Shown piece after piece: positions 58,301 to 64,000 of a stretch of DNA of 64,000 bases (its first letter is position 1; every line of letters begins with the position of its first letter). Made by a program: the position numbers and the translations under genes. The DNA comes from Geodermatophilus obscurus. GTDB taxonomy: Bacteria; Actinomycetota; Actinomycetes; Mycobacteriales; Geodermatophilaceae. The DNA lies in contig NZ_FOWE01000004.1 in assembly GCF_900115395.1 (NCBI RefSeq), forward strand, positions 372,001-436,000, given 5' to 3'. Below the pieces are notes generated by a model. It had not been told where the DNA came from. It worked only from the letters and a program-made list of their open reading frames with translations, and made no database searches.

Positions 58301-58380
58301 TGGACCGGGTCGGCAGCACGGCCGCGGCGGCACGGCCCGGCCGCGAGCCCGGCCACGGGTCCGGCCCGGGAGACGGGTGA
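55360..58380 (+). CDS. SARP/AfsR-type regulator (HTH-BTAD, NTPase, TPR)
   Basis: Protein of 1006 aa. Residues 1-95 OmpR-type winged helix (VDILVLGPLEVRRDG; LIDQLWQDAPPVDADNALHV), 95-245 BTAD (EELRIEAVLDLGRHDEAL, REHPFRERLHAQAALALYRAG), a Pro/Ala linker, then a STAND NTPase with Walker A GPGGAGKTRLAAE near 312, VLVLDTVEHVVDAAGRLA, and LRVLATGRRPLGVPGE, and TPR-like repeats to the end. GTG 55360 matches the family N-terminus; GTG 55339 is in frame. Likely activates the divergent azoR-rhodanese-phzF run through the heptamers at 55226 (inference). Confidence 0.9.
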   Translation: MDILVLGPLEVRRDGRPAPVRRGRPRRLLLSLLLRRGDPVPQETLIDQLWQDAPPVDADNALHVLVSYLRRTIAGAELRIDRAPTGYRLVVDPDRVDAYRFEDLVRRAASAEDDPAGRLSAASQALALWRGPALAEAAEDAFAEAAIARLDELRVQAEELRIEAVLDLGRHDEALPDLARLVREHPFRERLHAQAALALYRAGRQAEALAALDRARSALVEELGLDPGPRLQELERRILRQDPELDAVPPPSTPAPAAAPSPAAPAPANPDAPGVPVALTPLVGRGEQVAAVREALGAHRLLTLAGPGGAGKTRLAAEAVRPPDPERSVWWADLGAVPPGSGVEAAVAAAVGTGLASADDAVAELRRWIGDRAAVLVLDTVEHVVDAAGRLAVALVAGCPGLRVLATGRRPLGVPGELVRPVSGLPVPGPEETALPVIEASPAVRLFRDRAAAVRPGFVLDRANAADVATVCRLVDGLPLAIELAAGHAAALSPRTIAGLLEDRLRLLGDGGRPRGRHAGLRAAIDWSYGLLSGDEARFLDRLSVFAGTFPLEAGVGVAGPGLSTDGLQLLLSLVRQSLVSVAGEDHFRLLDTVRAYATDRLSSDPGEAQDAADRHARWYAGFAEDADQYIRGAEQAGWLAGLRDARADLRAAMRHCLHGPRPQPALGARLVCSLSWFWSHEGSFAEARTWIAAARDAGPHDPRTDAWLHLAAGMHAESVGDLRVAERECTQAAAGFAATGDVRGEARSLLHLGTAAWALGRLDEAAAAQDRSVGLFRSARHDGGVGLALVLRARTALDQEDPGLARELLLEARYVLRRVGDPHLVGLCLDQHARTCLADGAVEEAAPLAREGLAVFESVGYPEGVTASLQTLGEVHLALGQPATATTPLLRAIRTALDLGHTAAVAEGLELLAEATLPTDAAGAAALLGHADTLRADGRLPRRELQQRRVDRWAPRLRRELGDRHPALVRGRSEATEDLLDRVGSTAAAARPGREPGHGSGPGDG

Positions 58381-58401
58381 GCGCCCGCCTCCCGGCCGGG
58401 C

Positions 58402-59517
58402 TCAGCGCGCGGTGTCGGTGACCAGCCGCTCGTAGGCGTCGAGGACGGTCTCCAGGCCGTACCGCTCCCGGGCGCGCGCCGCGCCGGTCGCCCGGTCGGG
58501 CGGTTCGGCGGCCAGCCGGCGCAGCCCCTCGGCGATGGCGCCGGCGTCCTTCCGCGCCACCACGACCCCGAACCCGGTCTCCTGCACCGGCGTCCGCACG
58601 CCCGGCAGGTCGCTGGCCAGGGCCGGCACCCCGGCCATCATCGCCTCGACCTGCACGATGCCGAACGCCTCGAAGGCGTTGATCGAGGGCAGGGCGAACA
58701 CGTCGAGCGAGGCGTAGAGGTCGGCGATGTCCTCGTCGGGCAGGAAGCCGAGCAGCCGCATGCGCGGGTCGGCGTCGACCAGGCCGCGGATCTCGCCGAC
58801 CACCGAGCCGCCGGCCACGTTGGCGAAGTCGCCGCCGATCAGCAGCCGGTCGTCCGGCCCGGCGAACTCCTGGAAGCCGCGCACCAGGTACTGCAGCCCC
58901 TTCTCCTCGACGATCCGGCCGAGGAACCCGACGTGCAGGCCCCCGCCGTCGCGGAAGCGCGGGGACCCGGCCGGGCGCTGGTGGCACGGCGGCGGGATGA
59001 CGACGGTGCGCCCCGCCATGGCCGGCCACAGGCGGCTGTGCCGGGCGTAGTCGTCGCTGGTGACGACGACGGCGTCGGCGCGGCCCAGCGCCCGGCGGCT
59101 GGAGACGTCGATGCCCGTGCGCTGCACCGCGTTCACCAGCCCGCTCGGGAGGCTGACGTCGCAGTGGTAGGTCGGCACCAGGGGCGAGTGGCAGCGGGCG
59201 GCGACCAGGCCGGCCTCCAGCATCGGCAGGTGCAGGTTGGTCACCCCCGCCGTCCGGCTGGCAGCGACCAGGCGGGGCACGAAGGCGGGGCTGATCACGC
59301 CCTTGCCGAGCCGCGCCACCACGGGGGTCCGCTCCACCTCGACGCCGTCGACCACCTCGGCCGCGGGCAGGGCGGGGTCGTGCCGGCTGGTCACCACCTT
59401 GACCCGCATGCCGCGCCGGACGAGGCCGACCGCGACGTCGCGGGCGACGTTGGTCAGCCCGCTGACGTACGGCGCGTAGTAGTTGACGCCGATCAGGACG
59501 TCATGCGTGCGGGGCAT
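58402..59517 (-). CDS. GT4-type glycosyltransferase
   Basis: Protein of 371 aa, GT-B fold. N-terminal ALIGVNYYAPYVSGLTNVARD-like region (here DVLIGVNYYAPYVSGL), VTSRHD, and donor-site GFLGRIVEEKGLQYLV near 195 with LPSINAFEAFGIVQVEAMMAG (E-x7-E) near 280. It probably adds a hexose to a lipid-linked or surface glycan. The start lies inside the 3' end of the flippase gene (17-bp overlap), so the two are coupled. Confidence 0.88.
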   Translation of the reverse strand: MPRTHDVLIGVNYYAPYVSGLTNVARDVAVGLVRRGMRVKVVTSRHDPALPAAEVVDGVEVERTPVVARLGKGVISPAFVPRLVAASRTAGVTNLHLPMLEAGLVAARCHSPLVPTYHCDVSLPSGLVNAVQRTGIDVSSRRALGRADAVVVTSDDYARHSRLWPAMAGRTVVIPPPCHQRPAGSPRFRDGGGLHVGFLGRIVEEKGLQYLVRGFQEFAGPDDRLLIGGDFANVAGGSVVGEIRGLVDADPRMRLLGFLPDEDIADLYASLDVFALPSINAFEAFGIVQVEAMMAGVPALASDLPGVRTPVQETGFGVVVARKDAGAIAEGLRRLAAEPPDRATGAARARERYGLETVLDAYERLVTDTAR

Positions 59518-60931
59518 GGCGGGGTTCCTCCCGGAGGGACGGCGGCCGGGCGGCCGGCTGCCCGGGACCGCCCTGACCGGACCACAGCAGCGACCCGGCC
59601 GCCACCAGGAGGGCCACCCCGGAGCCGACGGTGAAGGCGGCCGCGCACCGCAGCACCAGGTCGGGGACGACGGCGAGGGTCACCGCGCCGGCGGCCAGGC
59701 CGGCGAGCCAGACGACGGCGACCCGGCGGTGCCGCGCGGCCGCCACCAGGGCCTGGCTGGCCAGCAGCAGGCCCAGGTGCAGGACGCTGCCGACGGCGAG
59801 CAGGGCGATCTCCCCGCCCGCGAGGGCGTAGCGCGACCCGAAGACGAGGGAGACCACCGCGGGACCGAGCAGCCACCCGCCCGCGGCCGCGAGGACCGCC
59901 AGCCCGCCGACGAGCGCGGCACCCCGGACGACGAGGCCGCGCAGCCGGGCGGCGTCGCCCTCGGTCTGCAGCCGGGTCAGCAGCGGGATCAGGGCGCTCT
60001 GCAGCGGCACCGCCACGAACAGCGGCAACCGGACCAGGGTGAAGGAGGCGACGAAGCGGGCCGCCGCGGCGTCCTGGCCGGGCCCGGCGAGGACGGTGAC
60101 CAGCACCGGCGCGCCGTTGAGCAGCACCTGCGCGGCCAGTGAGCCGGTGAGCAGGTGGCCGATGGCGCCGGCGAGGTCGCGGGCGGGCGGGTCGTCGGCC
60201 TGCCGGGGCCGCGCGGAGGACCGGCGGCGCAGCAGCACCCAGCCGAGCAGCGGCAGGTGCGCCAGCGCCATGGCGGCGACCAGGGTCCAGGCGTAGCCGG
60301 CACCCCCGGCGGAGGGCACGAGGAGCGTCAGGCCCAGGGCGAACAGCACCCGCAGGCCAGAGTCGGCCAGCAGCACGGCGCCGTGCAGCCCCAGCCGGCC
60401 GGTCCCCAGCAGCAGCCCCCGCAGCAGGAACTGCCCGGCCGAGACGACGCAGACCGCGAGCAGGGCCAGCAGGAAGCCGGTCTCCCCGCCGAGGGCCGGC
60501 ACGAGCCGGGTCGAGGCCAGCAGGACGACCGCCGTCGTGGCCACGGTCAGGACGGCGAGGCACGCGAGCGCCCCGCGGGGCAGGGGAGCGCCGGGCGGGC
60601 GCAGGTGCACCCGGCGGGCCAGCTCGAGCTCGATCGGCTGGAAGGCGCCGAAGCCGACGACGATCGCGAGGGACCAGTAGGAGCCGAACCAGCCGTAGTC
60701 CTCGACCGGCACCGACCGCGCGACCAGGGCCAGGTACAGATAGGTGAAGACGCCGGACCCGACGACGGCGACGGCGACGCCGCCCAGTCCCAGCACGCCG
60801 CGGCCGGTGGCGGCGGGCGCCGGGACGGTGGCGGGACCGGTGCCGGGGTCCCCGACCCGTGCCACCGCCGGGGTCGCCTCCGGGCTCACCGCCGGGCTCG
60901 TGGCCTGGTCCGAGGCCGCCCGCTTCCGCAC
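59501..60931 (-). CDS. Polysaccharide flippase-like (MOP/Wzx) membrane protein
   Basis: Protein of 476 aa with about 12-14 membrane helices: GVAVAVVGSGVFTYLYLALV (about 50-69), YGWFGSYWSLAIVVGFGAF, and RLPLFVAVPLQSALIPLLTRL in the second half. The general layout is that of MOP-superfamily lipid-oligosaccharide exporters. The first 45 residues are a Pro/Ala-rich cytosolic leader. GTG/ATG start at 60931. Overlaps the GT4 gene; divergent from the arabinosyltransferase 129 bp away, consistent with one envelope-glycan locus. Confidence 0.82.
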   Translation of the reverse strand: MRKRAASDQATSPAVSPEATPAVARVGDPGTGPATVPAPAATGRGVLGLGGVAVAVVGSGVFTYLYLALVARSVPVEDYGWFGSYWSLAIVVGFGAFQPIELELARRVHLRPPGAPLPRGALACLAVLTVATTAVVLLASTRLVPALGGETGFLLALLAVCVVSAGQFLLRGLLLGTGRLGLHGAVLLADSGLRVLFALGLTLLVPSAGGAGYAWTLVAAMALAHLPLLGWVLLRRRSSARPRQADDPPARDLAGAIGHLLTGSLAAQVLLNGAPVLVTVLAGPGQDAAAARFVASFTLVRLPLFVAVPLQSALIPLLTRLQTEGDAARLRGLVVRGAALVGGLAVLAAAGGWLLGPAVVSLVFGSRYALAGGEIALLAVGSVLHLGLLLASQALVAAARHRRVAVVWLAGLAAGAVTLAVVPDLVLRCAAAFTVGSGVALLVAAGSLLWSGQGGPGQPAARPPSLREEPRHAPHA

Positions 60932-61060
60932 TCTGGCACGGTAACCGGGGAGCGCCCCCGCCGGTCGCAGGTGTGAGGGACCAGCGCGTCACATCCGGGG
61001 ACACCGCCGCGCCGGTGTTCACTGATACAGCGAGACACCGTTCCAGTACGAGGAGTGACA

Positions 61061-64000
61061 GTGACACGATCCGGGATCGCCTCCCGCCCGGTCGGGACGC
61101 CGCCCCGGCCGGTGGAGCCGCCACGCCGCCGGCCCCGGTGGACCCGCTTCGCGCTGGTCGCGGCGGTGGTCGCGGTGCTCGCCACGGTGCTCCTGCCGGT
61201 CGCCCCGGTGGAGATGGAACGCCCCGTCGTCACCTGGCCGCAGTCGGCGTCCGCGCCGGTCTCGACGATGCTGCAGCTGACCGCCCAGACGCCGCTGGAG
61301 ATCGACGCACGCTTCAGCTGCGCCGCGGCGCGTGTGGCGGACGGGACGGACGGGGGTGTGGTCCTCGCCACGATCAGCCCCGACCAGCCCGCCGCCGGGC
61401 TGCAGGGGCTGCTCGTCACCGCCACCGACGGCACGCTCGACGTCACCGCCGACGACCGGGCACTGGTCTCCGGTGCCCCGATCAACGGCGACTGCCTCTA
61501 CACCGTCACCGGGGACGCCGCGGGGCTGACCGTCGCCCGCGACGGCGTCCCGGTGGCGCAGGGCGAGCCCGGCATGCTGCCGGCCGTCGACGTGCTGGCC
61601 ACCTCGATCGACGCCCTCTCGGCGGGCGCGGGGGAGCAGCTGTCGGTGGAGCTCGTCGTCGACGACCAGTTCGCGACCTCGCCGTCGCCGCTGAAGTGGG
61701 TGCTCATCGCCCTGGTGGTCGTCGGCGCGGTGCTCGCGCTGGCGTTCCTGGTCGCCGAGGACCGCGCCGCCGGGCGCCGCCGCGTCCGCGAGCGCCGGAC
61801 GGGGGGCCGCTTCTCCGTCGTCGACCTCGTCGTACCGGCGGTGATGCTGTCCTGGGTGTTCCTCGCCCCGATGTCCGACGACGACGGCTACTACGCGGCG
61901 ATGGCCCGCAGCGCGGCCGACGAGGGCATGGTCGGGAACTACTACCAGCTGCTCAACCAGAACTTCACGCCGTTCACCTGGTTCTACCGCGTGCTCGGGG
62001 AGTGGCAGGTGCTCGGCGACAGCGCGGTGGTGCAGCGCATCCCGGCACTGGTCACCGGCCTGCTCACCTGGTGGGCCCTGCGCTGGTACACGACCCGGCC
62101 CGGCGCGCTGCCGGCCGTCCTGGAGCGCTCGCGGCGCGGCCGGGGCAGCCTGCAGGTGGTCCTCGCCCTCGCCGTCCTGGCGTGGTGGCTGCCCTACGGC
62201 ATGGGGGTGCGCCCCGAGGCCGCGGTCGGGTTCCTGGCCACCGCGACGCTGCTCGCGGTGTCGGCCGGCATCCGGCAGCGCCGCCTGGCCCCGCTCGGGC
62301 TCGCCGCGTTCACCGCCGCCCTCGGGATGGTGGCCCACCCGACCGGCTTCGTCGCCCTCGCGCCGCTGCTGGTGGGGCTGCCGGCGATCGTCGGGATCGT
62401 GCGCGAGGGCGTCCCCGCCGCGGCGGGGTGGCTACGCGGCCTCGCGGTGCTCGCGCCCGGGGCGGTCGCCGGCGTGGCCGCCTTCGGGGACGGCACGCTC
62501 AACGACTTCCTGCGCGGCCAGGAGATCTTCCTGTCCGTCCAGGAGCAGAACGACTGGTTCGACGAGTACCAGCGCTGGAACTTCCTCTTCTCGCCGATCG
62601 CGATGGGCTCCTACGCCAAGCGGGCCGCGGTGGTGCTCGGCGTCGCCTCGCTGCTGTGGTTCGCCGTGATCGCCGCCGCCTCGCGGTCGCGCCGCACGCT
62701 GAGCCCCCAGCTGGTCCTCGCCGGGCAGAGCCTGGCCGCGGCGCTGCTGCTGCTGTGGATCACCCCGAGCAAGTGGACGCACCACTTCGGCGCGCTCTCC
62801 GGCCTGGGCCCGGCGTTCCTCGCGCTGTTCCTCACCTCGCTGCCGGTGCTGGTGCGCACGCTCCCCGGCCGGCGGCCCGGGCCGCTGGCCGCGGTCCCCG
62901 CGATCGGCACCGTGGTGGTCGTCGCGTCGGTGTCCCTGCACGGGCCCAACTCGTGGGCGTACTCGTGGCTGCAGGGCGTGCCGCACGCGAACGTTCCGCC
63001 GTTCGTCTCCCGGTTCACCCTCGACAGCCCGCTGCTGTGGCTCGCCGGCGCCCTCGCCGTCGTGCTGCTGGTGCGTCTCGCCGGCCGCCGGGCGGGCCTG
63101 CCCCGCCGCCGGCCGTGGCTGACCGCGGTCCCGCTGGTCGCGTCGGTGTTCCTCGCCACGACGGTCGTCCACCTGCTCGGCAGCTTCGCCCTCGCCGCCG
63201 TGCGCACCCTGGACACCTACTCGCCGTGGGCCGACGCGCTCACCGACCCGCTGGCCCGGGAGGGCGGCGCGGCCCGGGCGATCGACGTCCTCGACGTCGA
63301 GTCGGCCCGCGCGCTGACCCCGTCGGGCGGGGGCTCCGGTGACCCGGACGTCTTCGCGCCGGGGAGCGGGTGGTACCCGCCGAGCCCGCCACCGACCCCG
63401 GTGGGCGACGGCCCGGCGACCTACGCCTGGGGGAGCCTCGACGGCCAGACCGACGGCGGGGCCGTCGGCTCGTTCACCTCGCCGTGGTTCGACCTGCCCG
63501 CCGACCTCGCCGACGGCGAGCAACTGGCCGTGCTGGTCGCCGGCAAGCTCGACGGCGAGGGCAACCGCCTGACCGTCGAGTACGGCCGGTCCACCGGCAC
63601 CGGAGAGCCGGCGGTCGTCTCCGCCACCGAGCTCGAGGACGGCGCCCAGTCGGCGATCTGGCGCACCCAGCGCCTCGACGCCGCGGCCGCCCGCGACGCC
63701 GGGGCCGACCTCGTCCGGCTGGTCGCGCTCGACGGGACCACCACGGGGCCGGGCTGGCTGGCGTTCACCGGCCCGTCGGTGGTGCCCGTGGTGCCGCTGA
63801 GCGCCTACACCCCGGCCGACGCCCCCGTCGCCGTGGCCTGGCAGTTCTCCTGGCTGTTCCCCGAGGAGCGGCAGCTCGACATCAGCAGCGGCATCACCGA
63901 GCCCATGCAGTACGCGGTGATGCTGGGGACCCAGGGCGTGGCCGGCGTCGACGACAACACCTGGCAGCTCTTCCGCGGCGGCCTGTTCGCGCCGGCGCCG
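61061..64000 (+). CDS. EmbC-like arabinosyltransferase, 5' 980 codons (cut by window edge)
   Basis: Membrane GT-C enzyme; 980 codons are visible without a stop, and family length is about 1050-1100. Helix 1 near residues 30-48, an N-terminal carbohydrate-binding-like domain (to about 215), then multiple membrane helices with the catalytic-loop acidic cluster APMSDDDGYYAAMARSA near residue 272, WYTTRP, LWITPSKWTHHFGALSGLGP about 565, and a C-terminal extracytoplasmic carbohydrate-binding domain from about 745. These enzymes add decaprenyl-phosphoryl arabinose to cell-envelope arabinans. GTG 61061 has GAGGAG five bases before it. Confidence 0.88.
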   Translation, partial: MTRSGIASRPVGTPPRPVEPPRRRPRWTRFALVAAVVAVLATVLLPVAPVEMERPVVTWPQSASAPVSTMLQLTAQTPLEIDARFSCAAARVADGTDGGVVLATISPDQPAAGLQGLLVTATDGTLDVTADDRALVSGAPINGDCLYTVTGDAAGLTVARDGVPVAQGEPGMLPAVDVLATSIDALSAGAGEQLSVELVVDDQFATSPSPLKWVLIALVVVGAVLALAFLVAEDRAAGRRRVRERRTGGRFSVVDLVVPAVMLSWVFLAPMSDDDGYYAAMARSAADEGMVGNYYQLLNQNFTPFTWFYRVLGEWQVLGDSAVVQRIPALVTGLLTWWALRWYTTRPGALPAVLERSRRGRGSLQVVLALAVLAWWLPYGMGVRPEAAVGFLATATLLAVSAGIRQRRLAPLGLAAFTAALGMVAHPTGFVALAPLLVGLPAIVGIVREGVPAAAGWLRGLAVLAPGAVAGVAAFGDGTLNDFLRGQEIFLSVQEQNDWFDEYQRWNFLFSPIAMGSYAKRAAVVLGVASLLWFAVIAAASRSRRTLSPQLVLAGQSLAAALLLLWITPSKWTHHFGALSGLGPAFLALFLTSLPVLVRTLPGRRPGPLAAVPAIGTVVVVASVSLHGPNSWAYSWLQGVPHANVPPFVSRFTLDSPLLWLAGALAVVLLVRLAGRRAGLPRRRPWLTAVPLVASVFLATTVVHLLGSFALAAVRTLDTYSPWADALTDPLAREGGAARAIDVLDVESARALTPSGGGSGDPDVFAPGSGWYPPSPPPTPVGDGPATYAWGSLDGQTDGGAVGSFTSPWFDLPADLADGEQLAVLVAGKLDGEGNRLTVEYGRSTGTGEPAVVSATELEDGAQSAIWRTQRLDAAAARDAGADLVRLVALDGTTTGPGWLAFTGPSVVPVVPLSAYTPADAPVAVAWQFSWLFPEERQLDISSGITEPMQYAVMLGTQGVAGVDDNTWQLFRGGLFAPAP

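Noticed and set aside
60859-63342. Long plus-strand open frame over the arabinosyltransferase
   Set aside because: The translated product is Arg/Pro-rich nonsense; the true EmbC-like frame starts at 61061 and is open to the window end.

Overview
This is a very GC-rich (G/C-heavy third codon positions, many GTG starts, GTGA stop/start overlaps, leaderless-looking promoters) stretch of an actinobacterial chromosome. Gene content (acyl-CoA carboxylase with an epsilon subunit, LpdA-type quinone reductase, GAF/ANTAR, MEDS-ATPase and SpoIIE-phosphatase signalling, a SARP/AfsR regulator, an EmbC-like arabinosyltransferase) suits a Frankineae/Geodermatophilaceae-like organism. That placement is an inference from content, not from a marker gene. 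No rRNA, tRNA, CRISPR, integrase or transposase was found.

Layout. (1) 1-2823: 3' end of methylmalonyl-CoA mutase, its chaperone GTPase meaB, and an acyltransferase-3 membrane protein. (2) 2866-4173: a compact unit in which a DUF559/AbiEi-like nuclease gene is bracketed by two 66-bp palindromes of identical geometry, each followed on its outer side by a GC-rich tandem array. (3) 4214-10614: gamma-glutamylcyclotransferase-like gene (minus strand), lpdA, and two tandem secreted M11-type metalloproteases, the second with three bulb-lectin modules. (4) 10674-27759: a block whose order matches the Mycobacterium tuberculosis Rv3285-Rv3274c region (accA3, maf, accE, accD, birA, PH-domain protein, GtrA, purK, purE, fadE25), interrupted by an FkbM methyltransferase, sbcDC, a second acyltransferase and a GDSL lipoprotein.

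(5) 27693-45306: an accessory region flanked by 84-bp direct repeats (one mismatch) that copy the last 21 codons of fadE25 plus 17 bp downstream. This looks like attL/attR of an integrated island about 17.5 kb long. It holds a flavin monooxygenase, two paralogous LAL-type LuxR regulators, an MFS exporter, a copper chaperone, an ABC ATPase/FtsX-permease pair, two GNAT acetyltransferases and a copper P-type ATPase with an unusual C-terminal metal-binding extension. Most of the transporter genes are followed by strong GC hairpins. (6) 45.5-51.1 kb: a stress-signalling cluster: a small Cys4 protein, PAS-GAF-SpoIIE phosphatase, a GAF-ANTAR gene broken by two frameshifts, a MEDS-HATPase protein and a GAF-SpoIIE phosphatase. 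(7) 51.4-58.4 kb: a minus-strand run (azoreductase, rhodanese, SnoaL-like, PhzF-like, a decayed thioredoxin, CPBP protease) diverging from a SARP/AfsR-type regulator; three heptamers at exact 11-bp spacing lie between them. (8) 58.4-64.0 kb: glycosyltransferase and flippase (minus strand) and an arabinosyltransferase running off the right edge, all envelope-polysaccharide functions.

The most novel-looking signals are the palindrome-bracketed nuclease unit (2.87-4.17 kb) and the fadE25-tail direct repeats that define the island.
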